In this document: in pieces, positions 33,851-43,247 of the stretch
Layout: the number at the start of each line of letters is the position of its first letter
How positions within the stretch are numbered: position 1 is the first letter of the stretch
The notes under the pieces: generated by a model
The model's input: only the letters and a program-made list of their open reading frames with translations
The model's database searches: none
Told to the model about the DNA's origin: nothing
Program-made: the position numbers and the translations under genes
Assembly: GCF_003014485.1 (NCBI RefSeq)
Contig: NZ_PYGA01000005.1
Location: 186,001-250,000, forward strand
From: Murinocardiopsis flavida
GTDB lineage: Bacteria; Actinomycetota; Actinomycetes; Streptosporangiales; Streptosporangiaceae
Direction: 5' to 3'
Length of the DNA stretch: 64,000 nucleotides

Positions 33851-35131
33851 TCAGGTGCGCGGGGCGGGGTGCCATAGGGGGAAGTGGGCCAGGCCGCGCA
33901 GTGACATCATGCGGCGGCGGGTGGGCAGGCCGCGGCGGACGAGGTCGGGCATCCGCTCGGCGACCGCGCGGAAGAAGACCTCCCCCTCCAACCGGGCCAG
34001 GGGCGCGCCGATGCAGTAGTGGGGGCCGCTGCCGAACGCGATGTGGGGAGCGGGGTCCTCCCTGGTGATGTCGAACCGCTCCGGGTCGGGGTAGACGGCG
34101 GGGTCGCGCCCCGCGGCCCCCATGAGGACGAACACCTGGTCGCCGCGGGCGATCCGCTGACCGGCGAGCCAGACGTGCTCGTTGGCGATGCGGATGGTGG
34201 CCTGCGCGGGCGAGTCGTAGCGCAGCACCTCCTCGACCACCTTGGGGGCCAGGTCGGGCCGTTCGCAGAGCAGCCGCCACTGCCCCGGGTTGGCCAGCAG
34301 CGCGAGCATGCCGTTGCCGATGAGGTTGACGGTCGTCTCGAACCCGGCGATGAGCAGCACCCATGTCAGGGAGAGCAGCTCGGCCGGTGTCAGCCGTCCC
34401 TCGTCGAGCGCGCCGGCGAGGCGGGTGATCACGTCGTCGCCGTCCGAACCGGCCCGCTCCGGGACGAGCTCCGCGAACAGCGCGTACAGGTCGCGGGTGG
34501 CACGGGCGAGCTCCTGGGCGTGCCTCGGGGAGCGGACGCCGTCGATGGAGCGCGCGACGACCCTGCCGTACTCGGCGAAGCGCTCGAAGTCCCCGTCGGG
34601 CACGCCGATGAGGTCGGAGATCACCGTGATGGGCAGGGGCGACGCGATGTCGGCCATCAGGTCGAAGCCGCCCTTGCGCTGCGCGGCGTCGAGCAGCCGG
34701 TGCGTCACCTGCTCGATGCGCGGGCGGTAGTGCCGCATCATCTTGGGGCTGAAGGCCGGGGCGGCGATGCGGCGGAGGCGGCCGTGGTCGGGCGGGTCGA
34801 TGTGCATGATCGAGAAGTCGTGTTCGGCGCCCGCGCGGTACTCCAGCGGGCCGGGTTCGCCGATCCGGTACGGCTCGGCCCGCACGCCGAAGCGCGGGTC
34901 GCGGAGGACCTCGCCGCCGATCCGGTGCCCGGTGATCAGCCACACTCCGGCCGAGCTGCGGGTCACCGGCCCGGCGGCCCGCAGCCGCCGGTGGACCGGG
35001 TACGGGTCGAGCATGCCCTCGCGCAGGTAGAGCCTGCTGAACGGGTCGTCCAGCACGCGCCCGCGGATCCACGTCTCCCCGAAGGCCCTGGTGATCTGCG
35101 CGGTGGACCGCAGCGTCTCCTGCACGTTCAT
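33851..35131 (-). CDS. Cytochrome P450
   Basis: A 426-residue soluble bacterial P450, a heme monooxygenase. The I-helix oxygen-binding motif AGFETT lies near 248, the K-helix ExxR is in EEVLRYDS near 288, and the heme-cysteine loop FGSGPHYCIGAPLAR is near 355. The architecture is like class I enzymes of the CYP107-type group. It would need a ferredoxin and reductase, and neither is adjacent. The substrate is unknown. The ATG at 35131 has GGAAGGG 9 bases upstream. G+C returns to normal here, so the AT-rich island ends between 33.63 and 33.85 kb. Confidence 0.92.
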   Translation of the reverse strand: MNVQETLRSTAQITRAFGETWIRGRVLDDPFSRLYLREGMLDPYPVHRRLRAAGPVTRSSAGVWLITGHRIGGEVLRDPRFGVRAEPYRIGEPGPLEYRAGAEHDFSIMHIDPPDHGRLRRIAAPAFSPKMMRHYRPRIEQVTHRLLDAAQRKGGFDLMADIASPLPITVISDLIGVPDGDFERFAEYGRVVARSIDGVRSPRHAQELARATRDLYALFAELVPERAGSDGDDVITRLAGALDEGRLTPAELLSLTWVLLIAGFETTVNLIGNGMLALLANPGQWRLLCERPDLAPKVVEEVLRYDSPAQATIRIANEHVWLAGQRIARGDQVFVLMGAAGRDPAVYPDPERFDITREDPAPHIAFGSGPHYCIGAPLARLEGEVFFRAVAERMPDLVRRGLPTRRRMMSLRGLAHFPLWHPAPRT

Positions 35132-35486
35132 GGTGTGCGTCCCTTCCGCCCCGGGCGCACCCGCGGTGCCGGCCCGGCGCAAAAACCTAAGCGATCGCTC
35201 CAGATTCTAACCCCGTGTCTCGGGGCGCCGCACGTGCGCCCGGCCGGACCCACCGCGGGACCGGCCCGGCCGGGTCATCGGGCCCCAGGACGCCGGGGCG
35301 GCGGGGCGCGCGGGGACCGGTGCGCCGGGCTCGGCCGCGGGCCCCGGCGGACGCCGCGCCCGATCCGGGCCGGCCCACCGGAGCGGCAAGCTGCATCCGG
35401 GGCGCGGACAGGGTAGACGTGAGAGGTCGAGGCCGCCGCCCCGCGAAGGGCGGACCGGCCGAACCCGCTGCGACTTTGGAGTGCTC
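35132..35486. other. Divergent promoter region, P450 / DoxX-like gene
   Basis: A 355-bp gap without a gene. AGCGATCGCT at 35190-35199 is a perfect palindrome about 60 bases upstream of the P450 start. On the minus strand TTAGAA and TAGGTT flank it with 15-base spacing, like a weak -35/-10 pair. An operator overlapping the P450 promoter is plausible. Confidence 0.45.
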
Positions 35487-35948
35487 ATGGGCACGAACGC
35501 CAGGCCCCACCATCTGCCGCTGCGCCTGCTCCCGGGCGCGTTCATCCTCAACTCCGGGCTGGGCAAGCGCAATCCCGACCCCGACACCGCCGCCCACGTG
35601 CACGCCGAGGCGGCCAGGGCCTACCCGTTCCTCAAGGACATGGACCCGCAGACCTTCGTCCGGCTGCTCAGCACCGGTGAGATCGCGGTGGGCGCCGCGC
35701 TGCTGGCCCCGTTCGTGCCCGGCGCCGTCGCCGGGGCCGCGCTGACCGGGTTCTCCGCGAGCCTCCTCGGCCTGTACTTCACCGACCCCGAGGCCCGCGA
35801 GAGCGACGGCATCCGCCCGTCCGGCAAGGGCATCGCGCTGGCGAAGGACTCCTGGCTGCTCGCCATCGGCCTCGCCCTGATCGCCGAGGACCTCTGCGGG
35901 CGGCGAGGTGCGCGCCGGCCGCGGCGAGGGCTCAGGCGTCGGGGCTGA
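35487..35948 (+). CDS. DoxX-like small membrane protein
   Basis: A 153-residue protein with about four membrane segments (near 12-25, 66-85, 90-105 and 122-140) and a basic C-terminus. LLPGAFILNSGLGKRN near 12 and ALLAPFVPGAVAGAALTGFS near 74 resemble actinobacterial DoxX-like proteins. The function is not known. The ATG follows GGAG by 6 bases. Its 3' end overlaps the 3' end of the convergent CitE-like gene by 17 bases. Confidence 0.65.
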   Translation: MGTNARPHHLPLRLLPGAFILNSGLGKRNPDPDTAAHVHAEAARAYPFLKDMDPQTFVRLLSTGEIAVGAALLAPFVPGAVAGAALTGFSASLLGLYFTDPEARESDGIRPSGKGIALAKDSWLLAIGLALIAEDLCGRRGARRPRRGLRRRG

Positions 35949-36885
35949 ACGCCCGGGTCCTGCGCAGCCCCGCCGCGCGCCCCTTCGCGGCGACGACCAG
36001 CGCCATCTTGCGCGACGCCTCGTCGAGCATCTCCGCGCCGAGCATGACCGCGCCGCGGCGCTGCACCGTCGTCGCGTGCGCGTAGGCGTCCAGGATCAGC
36101 TCGGCGTGGTCGTAGTCGTCCTGGTCGGGCGCGTAGACCTCGTTCGCCGCGTCGACCTGGGCGGGATGCAGCACCCATTTGCCGTCGAACCCGAGGGCCG
36201 CGGTGCGCCGCGCGGACCGCGTGAACGCCGCCGTGTCGCGGACCTGGAGGTAGGGGCCGTCGATGGCCTGGAGGCCGTTGGCGCGCGCCGCCATGAGGAT
36301 GCGCATCAGGACGTAGTGGTAGGCGTCGCCGACGTCGTACCCCGGCGGCTGCTCGCCGACCACGAGGGTCTTCATGTTGATGCTGGCCATGAAGTCGGCG
36401 GGGCCGTAGACCAGCGACTCGACGCGCGGGGACGCCGCGGCGATCGCGTCGACGGCGACCAGCCCGCGGGCGTCCTCGATCTGCGCCTCGATGCCGATGC
36501 GGCCGACCTCCAGGCCGACCGCGCGCTCGATCTGGGTGAGCAGGGTGTCGAGCCACCGCACCTGGGCCGCCTCGGTGACCTTCGGGAGCACCAGGCTGTC
36601 CAGGTGCGCCCCCGCGCCCTCGACGACCTCGATGACGTCCCGGTAGGTCCACGCCGTGCTCAGGTCGTTGACGCGCACCGAGCGGATCCGATCGCCCCAC
36701 CCGCCCTCGGCCAGCGCCCGGACCACCAGCCCGCGCGCCTCGTCCTTCGCCGCCGGGGCGACCGCGTCCTCCAGGTCGAGGAAGAACGCGTCGACAGCGA
36801 GGTCGCGCGCCTTGGCGATGAACCGCGGGTTCGACCCCGGCACCGCAAGGACCGACCGCCTCGGCCGCGCAGCCACCGCATCCAT
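35932..36885 (-). CDS. HpcH/HpaI aldolase / CitE-like CoA ester lyase
   Basis: A 317-residue TIM-barrel enzyme of the citrate lyase beta / malyl-CoA lyase group. RRSVLAVPGSNPRFIAKA near residue 8, DAFFLDLEDAVAP near 32 (acidic metal ligand region), VLPKVTEA near 99, IEAQIEDARGLV near 130 (metal-binding Glu) and GFDGKWVLHPAQVD near 237 are family hallmarks. It probably cleaves or condenses a beta-hydroxyacyl-CoA such as malyl-, citramalyl- or methylmalyl-CoA; the exact substrate is not determined. The start at 36885 follows GGGGGAG. It is divergent from the molybdoenzyme gene. Confidence 0.88.
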   Translation of the reverse strand: MDAVAARPRRSVLAVPGSNPRFIAKARDLAVDAFFLDLEDAVAPAAKDEARGLVVRALAEGGWGDRIRSVRVNDLSTAWTYRDVIEVVEGAGAHLDSLVLPKVTEAAQVRWLDTLLTQIERAVGLEVGRIGIEAQIEDARGLVAVDAIAAASPRVESLVYGPADFMASINMKTLVVGEQPPGYDVGDAYHYVLMRILMAARANGLQAIDGPYLQVRDTAAFTRSARRTAALGFDGKWVLHPAQVDAANEVYAPDQDDYDHAELILDAYAHATTVQRRGAVMLGAEMLDEASRKMALVVAAKGRAAGLRRTRAFSPDA

Positions 36886-36997
36886 CCCGTTCTCCCCCCG
36901 ATCGACGTCCGCGCCGCCCATCCTGCCGCGTCCCGGGGCCGGTGCGCACCCGCGTAGCCTGGTGGGGCAGGTGTCGCGATTCGGGGGAGGGCGCACC

Positions 36998-39376
36998 ATG
37001 GCGCACGCTGACGACCATGTCCACGGGGACGGCCCGGCCGCGGCGGGCGGCGGATCCGCCGAGCAGGGGGCCGCGACCGCGCACCGCACCAGTTCGCACT
37101 GGGGCACCTACGAGGTACTGGTGCGCGACGGCACCGTCACCGGGGCGCGCCCGGGGCCCGACGACCCCGATCCGGCGCCGCTCATCGCCAACGTCCCCGC
37201 GGCCCAGCACCACGCCACCCGCATCGGCACGCCCGCGGTGCGGCGCCGCTGGCTGGAGAACGGGCCCGGACCCGACCTGCTGCGCGGCGACCCCGATGAC
37301 GACTACGTCGCCCTCGACTGGGACACCGCCCTCGACCTGCTCGCCCGCGAGCTCCGCCGGGTCCGCGAGACCCACGGCGACGGAGCGGTGTTCGGCGGGT
37401 CCTACGGGTGGGCCGGCGCCGGCCGGTTCCACCACGCGCAGAGCCAGCTGCACCGCTTCCTGAACACGACCGGCGGCTACACCCGCTCGGTCGGCACCTA
37501 CAGCCACGGCGCGGTCGAGTCGCTGCTCCCGCACCTCATCGGGCCCGACGGAACGCGCGACCTGCTGCGCCGCCCGGCGACCTGGGACACCGTCGCGGCG
37601 CACACCGACCTGCTGGTCACCTTCGGCGGGCTGCGCGGCTCCAACACCTGGGTGGCGTCGGGGGGCCGCGCGGCGCAGACCGCCGTCCCGGCGATGCGGG
37701 CCGCCGCGGCGAACGGCACCGCGTTCGTCTCCGTCAGCCCGCTGCGCGACGACACCCCCGAGGACGTCGGCGCCGAGTGGCTGCCGGCGGCACCGGGCAC
37801 CGACACCGCACTCATGTTCGCGCTCATGCACGTCCTGTTCGACGAAGGGCTGGCCGACCGCGAATTCCTCGGCCGGTACACCGTCGGAGCCGACCACCTG
37901 CGCGACTCCATCATGGGCGGCGCCGACGGCGTCGCGAAGTCCCCCGAATGGGCGGAAGGGATCACGGGGGTCCCGGCGGCGGCGATCCGCGGCCTCGCCC
38001 GGCGCATGGCGGCGGGCCGCACACTGGTCAACGTCGGCTGGTCGGTGCAGCGCGCCCGCTACGGCGAGCAGCCGCTGTGGGCCGGGCTAGCGCTGGCGTC
38101 CTGCCTGGGCCAGGTCGGGCTCCCCGGCGGCGGGTTCGCGTCCGGGTACGGCTCCAGCGGCAACTACGGCGGGGGCGCCACGCCCGGCGGGATCCCCCGC
38201 TTCGCGCAGGGGGCCGACCCCGTGCGGTCGTTCATCCCCGTCGCCCTGGTGAGCGACATGCTGCTGCACCCGGGCGAGGCGTTCGACTTCGACGGCAGCC
38301 GGCTCGTGTTCCCCGACATCCGGCTCGTGTGGTGGGCCGGCGGCAACCCGTTCCACCACCACCAGGACCTCTCCCGGCTGCGCACGGCGTTCGGGCGGCC
38401 CGAGACCGTCGTCGTCGGCGAGACCCACTGGACGGCGACGGCGCGCCACGCCGACATCGTCCTCCCGTCGACCACCACCCTGGAGCGCGACGACATCGCC
38501 GCCAGCCAGGGCGACCTCACCCTCCGCGCCATGGCGCGCGCCGTCGCCCCGCACGGGCAGGCGCGCGACGAGTACGACACCTACGCGGCGCTGGCCCGGC
38601 GGCTCGGCGTCGAGCAGGAGTTCACCGAGGGGCGCGACTCCGCCGGGTGGCTGCGGCACGTCTACGACGAATGGCGCGACGGACGCGGCGGCGACGACCT
38701 GCCCTCGTTCGACGGATTCTGGGCGGCCGGCAGCGTGCCCATCCCCGGGCGCGCCGCCGACACCGCCCTCCTCGGTGCGTTCCGCGCCGACCCCGCGGCG
38801 GCCCCGCTGGGGACCCCCAGCGGCCTCATCGAGCTGCGCTCGGAGACCATCGCCGGATTCGACTACCCCGACTGCCCCGGCGGCCCCACCTGGCTGGCCG
38901 GCGAGGAGCGGCTCGGCTCCGAGCGCTCCCGGGAATGGCCGCTGCTGCTCATCGCCAACCAGCCCAGCGGGAAACTGCACAGCCAGCAGGACATGGGCGA
39001 CTACAGCGCCGCGCAGAAGATCGGCGGCCGCGCCCCGCTGCGGCTGCACCCCGATGACGCCGCGGCGCGCGGCCTCGCCGACGGCGCCGTCGTCCGCGTG
39101 TACAACGACCGCGGCAGCTGCCTGGCCGGGGTACGCGTCAGCGATGCCCTGCGGCCCGGTGTGGCGCAACTCTCGACCGGCGCGTGGTTCGACCCGTCGG
39201 CGCCCGATGTCACCTGCGCGCACGGCAACCCCAACGTCCTCACCGCCGACATCGGCACCTCGGCGCTCAGCCAGGGGTGCACCGGCCAGCACGTGCTCGT
39301 GGAGGTCGCGGCCTACTCCGGCGAGCCGCCGCGGATGCGCGCGTTCGAGCCCCCGCGCATCGGGGAGCGGAGCTGA
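36998..39376 (+). CDS. Molybdopterin oxidoreductase, BisC/TorA-DMSO reductase type
   Basis: A 792-residue enzyme of the DMSO reductase family, with bis-MGD cofactor and no N-terminal Fe-S cluster motif. SHWGTYEVLVRDG near 33, GSYGWAGAGRFHHAQSQLHR near 133 and TYSHGAVESL near 168 match the BisC/TorA branch; the Ser in TYSHGA is the expected Mo ligand. WWAGGNPFHHHQDL near 446 and GGRAPLRLHPDDAAARGLADG near 676 are typical cofactor-binding segments. Likely reactions are reduction of S- or N-oxides such as biotin or methionine sulfoxide. No Tat signal (S/T-RRxFLK) is seen, so it should be cytoplasmic like BisC. GGGGGAGG precedes the ATG. Confidence 0.88.
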   Translation: MAHADDHVHGDGPAAAGGGSAEQGAATAHRTSSHWGTYEVLVRDGTVTGARPGPDDPDPAPLIANVPAAQHHATRIGTPAVRRRWLENGPGPDLLRGDPDDDYVALDWDTALDLLARELRRVRETHGDGAVFGGSYGWAGAGRFHHAQSQLHRFLNTTGGYTRSVGTYSHGAVESLLPHLIGPDGTRDLLRRPATWDTVAAHTDLLVTFGGLRGSNTWVASGGRAAQTAVPAMRAAAANGTAFVSVSPLRDDTPEDVGAEWLPAAPGTDTALMFALMHVLFDEGLADREFLGRYTVGADHLRDSIMGGADGVAKSPEWAEGITGVPAAAIRGLARRMAAGRTLVNVGWSVQRARYGEQPLWAGLALASCLGQVGLPGGGFASGYGSSGNYGGGATPGGIPRFAQGADPVRSFIPVALVSDMLLHPGEAFDFDGSRLVFPDIRLVWWAGGNPFHHHQDLSRLRTAFGRPETVVVGETHWTATARHADIVLPSTTTLERDDIAASQGDLTLRAMARAVAPHGQARDEYDTYAALARRLGVEQEFTEGRDSAGWLRHVYDEWRDGRGGDDLPSFDGFWAAGSVPIPGRAADTALLGAFRADPAAAPLGTPSGLIELRSETIAGFDYPDCPGGPTWLAGEERLGSERSREWPLLLIANQPSGKLHSQQDMGDYSAAQKIGGRAPLRLHPDDAAARGLADGAVVRVYNDRGSCLAGVRVSDALRPGVAQLSTGAWFDPSAPDVTCAHGNPNVLTADIGTSALSQGCTGQHVLVEVAAYSGEPPRMRAFEPPRIGERS

Positions 39377-39385
39377 GCCGCCGCG

Positions 39386-39811
39386 CTACCCCTCGGGCAG
39401 CGCGGCGGTGAGGTCGACCTCGACCAGCTGGCCGCGGTAGCCCAGGCAGGTCACCCCGATCAGGGTGCTCGCTGTGACGAAGGCCGCTTTGATCGGGGAG
39501 TCCTCGGCGAGCCGGTGCCACACCTCGGCGAGCACGTCGGGGTCGTCGCTCGCGACGTAGACGACGGTGCGGATGACGTCCTCGGGGCGCGCGCCCGCCG
39601 AGGTGAGGGCGACGAGCGCGTTCTCGGCGGTGCGGTCGGCCTGGCCCAGGGGGTCGCCGAGGGCGACGATCTTCTCGTCCGCGTCGAGCGGGCACTGGCC
39701 CGCCAGGTGCGCGGTGCGGCCGGCCGAAACGAGGGTCACGTGGTGGTAGCCGCCGGTGGCGTGCAGGTCGGCGGGGCTGGAACTGGTGATCCGGGGATTC
39801 GCTGTGGTCAT
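39386..39811 (-). CDS. RidA-family (YjgF/UK114) protein
   Basis: A 141-residue trimeric-fold protein of the RidA family, which typically hydrolyses reactive enamines/imines. HHVTLVSAGRTAHLAGQCPL near 23, QADRTAENALVALTSAGARP near 57, DVIRTVVYVA near 79 and YRGQLVEVDLTAAL at the C-terminus fit. The usual Arg of the catalytic RxxCP-type motif is not clear (VTCLGYRGQLVE), so it may belong to a subfamily with a different activity. The upstream ribosome-binding site is weak. It is convergent with the molybdoenzyme gene. Confidence 0.85.
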   Translation of the reverse strand: MTTANPRITSSSPADLHATGGYHHVTLVSAGRTAHLAGQCPLDADEKIVALGDPLGQADRTAENALVALTSAGARPEDVIRTVVYVASDDPDVLAEVWHRLAEDSPIKAAFVTASTLIGVTCLGYRGQLVEVDLTAALPEG

Positions 39812-39866
39812 TGGGCCGAGGATGGCGTGAGAGGGCCGCCGCGCGCAACGCGATTTCTGCGCGGCG

Positions 39867-39896
39867 CTGCTTTTTGCGGCACTGCTTTTTGCGGCA
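39867..39896. repeat. 15-bp direct tandem repeat
   Basis: CTGCTTTTTGCGGCA occurs twice head to tail at 39867-39881 and 39882-39896, between the RidA start and the siderophore permease operon. Its T-run makes it stand out from the surrounding sequence. The function is not known. Confidence 0.85.
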
Positions 39897-40012
39897 CTCA
39901 CGCGGCGCTTCTCTCTTGCGGCGCTTGCGCGGCGCGCGGCCGCCCGACCGCAGGCGGCGGCGCTGCCGCGGGCCCCGGTGCGGCCGACGCCCAGTTCCGC
40001 CGCCTGATCCAC

Positions 40013-40031
40013 TTAGGTTAGGCTTTGCTCG
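40013..40031 (+). promoter_or_regulatory. Iron-box-like site (IdeR/DmdR type)
   Basis: TTAGGTTAGGCTTTGCTCG begins with an exact match to the first 12 bases of the actinobacterial iron box (consensus TTAGGTTAGGCTAACCTAA); the second half is degenerate. It lies about 80 bases upstream of the FecCD permease genes, as expected for iron-repressed siderophore uptake. Confidence 0.75.
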
Positions 40032-40111
40032 GTTCGAAATTTCCGGTTACGGAGGAATGCGGTGCCTCTCCACTCTCCGCGCGCCCATCGGTTGCGCCCG
40101 GACGGCGCGCG

Positions 40112-41209
40112 ATGACACTGGAGCGCCTGGCCTCCGTCGACGACGACCCCCGCACCGACGACAGCACGGCCGCCGCGGCCGCGATGCGCCGCCGCACCTC
40201 CGCGCACGCACGCGTGCACCTGATGCGCGCCGGCGGGCTGCTCGCCGCGATCGGCGCCCTCGCCCTGTGCGTCATGCTGAGCGTCTCCGTCGGCGCCAAG
40301 CCCATCCCGCTCGCCACCGTTGCCGACGCGCTGTGGAACTTCGACGGCGGGTACGACCAGAGCGTCATCTTCGAACTCCGGCTGCCGCGCACGATCCTCG
40401 GCGTGTTCGTCGGCATGGCGCTCGGCCTCGCCGGCGCCCTGATGCAGGCGCTGACCCGCAACCCGCTCGCCGACCCCGGCGTACTCGGCATCAACGCCGG
40501 CGCGGCCGCGGCCGTCGTGGTCGCGATCTTCGTCTTCGGGCTGACCAGCGTCTCCGCCTACGTGTGGTTCGCGTTCCTCGGGGCGGCCGTCGCCGCCGTC
40601 GCCGTCTACACCCTCGGCGCGCGCGGCCGCAGCGGGGCCACCCCCATCCGGCTCGCGCTCGCGGGCACCGCCGTCGGCGCGGTGCTCATGGGGTTCATCC
40701 ACGGCGTCATCGTCACCAACAACTTCGTGTTCGACCAGATCCGCTTCTGGCAGGTGGGCTCGCTGGTCGGCCGCGACATCGGGATCTTTTTGAAGATCCT
40801 GCCGTTCCTGCTCGTCGGCATCGTCGTCGCGCTGTTCCTCGGCCCGGCGCTGAACGCCATCGCCCTCGGCGAGGACCTCGCGGCTGCGCTCGGCGCGCAC
40901 ATCAACCGCACCCGCCTCGTCACGGCGCTCGCCATCGTGCTGCTGTGCGGCGGCGCCACCGCAGCGGCCGGGCCAATCGGGTTCGTCGGCCTGACCGTCC
41001 CGCACGTCGCACGCGCCATCGTCGGCCCCGACCAGCGGTGGCTGCTCCCCTACTCGGCCGTGCTCGCCGCGATCCTGCTGACCGGCGCCGACACACTCGG
41101 CCGGGTCGTCCTGCCCAACGGCGAACTGGAGGTCGGCATCATCACCGCACTGGTCGGCGCCCCCGTCTTCATCGCACTGGTCCGCCGCACGAAGATGGCC
41201 TCGCTGTGA
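40112..41209 (+). CDS. Siderophore ABC transporter permease (FecCD family)
   Basis: A 365-residue permease with about nine or ten membrane helices. LPRTILGVFVGMALGLAGALMQ near 90, RNPLADPGVLGINAGAA near 115 and GPIGFVGLTVPHVAR near 290 (the coupling-helix region) are FecCD/FepD hallmarks. ATG at 40112 is the first usable start in frame; the best ribosome-binding site (GGAGG at 40051-40055) instead precedes an ATG at 40057 in another frame, so the start is uncertain. The iron-box-like site upstream suggests repression by iron. The next permease overlaps it (GTGA). Confidence 0.9.
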   Translation: MTLERLASVDDDPRTDDSTAAAAAMRRRTSAHARVHLMRAGGLLAAIGALALCVMLSVSVGAKPIPLATVADALWNFDGGYDQSVIFELRLPRTILGVFVGMALGLAGALMQALTRNPLADPGVLGINAGAAAAVVVAIFVFGLTSVSAYVWFAFLGAAVAAVAVYTLGARGRSGATPIRLALAGTAVGAVLMGFIHGVIVTNNFVFDQIRFWQVGSLVGRDIGIFLKILPFLLVGIVVALFLGPALNAIALGEDLAAALGAHINRTRLVTALAIVLLCGGATAAAGPIGFVGLTVPHVARAIVGPDQRWLLPYSAVLAAILLTGADTLGRVVLPNGELEVGIITALVGAPVFIALVRRTKMASL

Positions 41210-42288
41210 CCGCCACACTGCCGAACCGCTCCGACCCCGCGGGCGCGGCCCCGCCGGCGCGCGTCATGCGCCTCGCCGGGGGCCGGGTGTCGTTCCGGCT
41301 GCGGCGCCGCATGGCCGTCGTCTACGGCGTACTCGCCGCGGGGGTCGTCACCGTCTTCTGCGTCTCCCTGATGGTCGGCGACTACGCCATCGCCCTGCCC
41401 GACGCCCTGCTGGCGCTGGTCGGCAGCGGCGAACGGCTCGACGTGTTCTTCGTCCAGGGCGTGCGGCTGCCGCGGGCGTGGACCGCCGCGCTGGTCGGCG
41501 CCGCCCTCGGTGTCGCGGGCGCGGTGTTCCAGAGCCTGTCGCGCAACCCGCTGGGCAGCCCCGACATCATCGGGTTCACCCAGGGCGCGTCCGCGGGTGC
41601 CGTGCTGAACATCCTGGTCCTCGGCGGCGGGATGGTCGCGACCTCGGTCAGCGCCGTGCTGGGCGGCGTGGTCACCGCCGGCCTGGTGTACCTGCTGGCG
41701 ATGAAGAACGGCGTGCAGGGCTACCGGCTCATCCTGGTCGGCATCGGCATCAGCGCGATGCTGCTGTCGCTGCGCGACTACCTCATCACCCGCGCCGAGC
41801 TCAACGACGCCATCCAGGCGCAGGTGTGGATGATCGGCAGCCTCAACGGCCGCGACTGGCCGCAGGTCATCGCCGTGGCGGCCGGTGCGGGCGTGCTGAT
41901 CCCGGTGATCTTCGCGCTCGGCCCGCGGCTGCGGCTCATGGAGATGGGCGACGACATCGCGCAGTCGCTCGGGGTGCGTATCCAGTCCACGCAGGCCATC
42001 GCGCTGCTCACAGCGAGCGCGCTCACCGGTGTCGCCATCGCCGTCGCCGGGCCCATCGCGTTCGTCGCGCTGATGGCGCCGCAGACCGCGCGCCGCCTGG
42101 CGCACGCCGACGGCACCACCCTGGTGGGGTCGGCCCTGATGGGGGCGTTCCTGCTGCTGCTCGCCGACCTCGCCGCGCAGCGGGCGCTCGCGCCGACCCA
42201 GCTCCCGGTGGGTGTGGTGACCGCAGTACTCGGCGGCAGCTACCTGGTGTGGCTGCTGCACCGCGAATGGCGTACCGGCCGCGCCTGA
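41206..42288 (+). CDS. Siderophore ABC transporter permease (FecCD family)
   Basis: A 360-residue permease, the second of the pair. LPRAWTAALVGAALGVAGAVFQ near 88, SRNPLGSPDIIGFTQGASAG near 111 and GPIAFVALMAPQTARRLA near 285 are the FepG-type motifs. GTG at 41206 overlaps the previous stop. With the first permease it should form the heterodimeric channel for a ferric siderophore across the cytoplasmic membrane. Confidence 0.92.
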   Translation: MTATLPNRSDPAGAAPPARVMRLAGGRVSFRLRRRMAVVYGVLAAGVVTVFCVSLMVGDYAIALPDALLALVGSGERLDVFFVQGVRLPRAWTAALVGAALGVAGAVFQSLSRNPLGSPDIIGFTQGASAGAVLNILVLGGGMVATSVSAVLGGVVTAGLVYLLAMKNGVQGYRLILVGIGISAMLLSLRDYLITRAELNDAIQAQVWMIGSLNGRDWPQVIAVAAGAGVLIPVIFALGPRLRLMEMGDDIAQSLGVRIQSTQAIALLTASALTGVAIAVAGPIAFVALMAPQTARRLAHADGTTLVGSALMGAFLLLLADLAAQRALAPTQLPVGVVTAVLGGSYLVWLLHREWRTGRA

Positions 42289-42341
42289 GGCCACGCGAAC
42301 CGCCGGCCGGCCCGCGCCGGCCACCAACCTACGGAGAGACC

Positions 42342-43187
42342 ATGCCGGAACCGTCCCGCTTGTGGGGAGACCGCCTCACACTCGCCTACGACCAGCGCGT
42401 CATCTCGCGCGATCTCGGCATCACCATCCCCGACGAGTCCTTCACCGTCGTGGTCGGCCCCAACGCCTGCGGCAAGTCGACCCTGCTGCGGGCGCTCTCG
42501 CGGATGCTCAAGCCCACCAGCGGCGCCGTGCACCTCGACGGCCAGGTCATCGGCTCCTACCCGTCGAAGGAGGTGGCGCGGCGCCTGGGGCTGCTGCCGC
42601 AGTCGTCCATCGCGCCCGACGGCATCACAGTGGCCGACCTGGTGGCGCGCGGGCGCTACCCGCACCAGAAGTTCCTGAAGCAGTGGTCGCGCAGCGACGA
42701 GCACATCATCGCCGACGCGATGGCGGCGACCGGGGTGACCGACCTCGCCGAGCGCATGGTCGACGAGCTGTCGGGCGGGCAGCGCCAGCGGGTCTGGCTC
42801 GCCATGGTGCTGGCCCAGCAGACCCCGCTGCTGCTGCTCGACGAGCCCACGACCTTCCTCGACATCGCGCACCAGATGGACGTCCTCGACCTGTGCGCGG
42901 AACTGCACCACGACCGCGGCTACACCCTGGTCGCGGTCCTGCACGACCTCAACCACGCGTGCCGCTACGCCACCCACCTCATCGCGATGAAGGACGGCCA
43001 GGTGGTCGCCGAGGGCGACCCCGCGGAGATCATCACGGCCGACCTGGTCGAGCAGGTCTTCGGGATGCCGTGCACGGTGATCCCCGACCCGGTGACCGGC
43101 ACCCCGCTGGTGGTCCCCGCCGACCGGCAGGGCCGAATCGCCCGCCGCTCCGACCAAACCCCCGCCGAGGACCGCCGCACCGCCTGA
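42342..43187 (+). CDS. Siderophore ABC transporter ATP-binding protein (FepC family)
   Basis: A 281-residue ATPase. Walker A VGPNACGKST is near residue 38, the Q-loop in LLPQSS near 84, the signature LSGGQRQRVWLAMVLAQQ near 142, Walker B LLLLDEPTTFLD near 164 and the H-loop VLHDLNHA near 204. These are the FepC-type forms. The ATG has GGAGAG upstream. It drives uptake through the two preceding permeases. No substrate-binding lipoprotein gene is adjacent; either it lies elsewhere or the system shares one. Confidence 0.94.
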   Translation: MPEPSRLWGDRLTLAYDQRVISRDLGITIPDESFTVVVGPNACGKSTLLRALSRMLKPTSGAVHLDGQVIGSYPSKEVARRLGLLPQSSIAPDGITVADLVARGRYPHQKFLKQWSRSDEHIIADAMAATGVTDLAERMVDELSGGQRQRVWLAMVLAQQTPLLLLDEPTTFLDIAHQMDVLDLCAELHHDRGYTLVAVLHDLNHACRYATHLIAMKDGQVVAEGDPAEIITADLVEQVFGMPCTVIPDPVTGTPLVVPADRQGRIARRSDQTPAEDRRTA

Positions 43188-43247
43188 CGGCATCCGTCCC
43201 GGGTCGGCGCGGGACTCACACGGTATGCGCAGCGGTGGCGGCCGGGT

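Noticed and set aside
40057-41205. ATG with an excellent GGAGG site in a frame different from the first siderophore permease
   Set aside because: That frame translates to Arg-rich sequence across the whole permease gene and simply runs into the next gene; it has no protein-like content.
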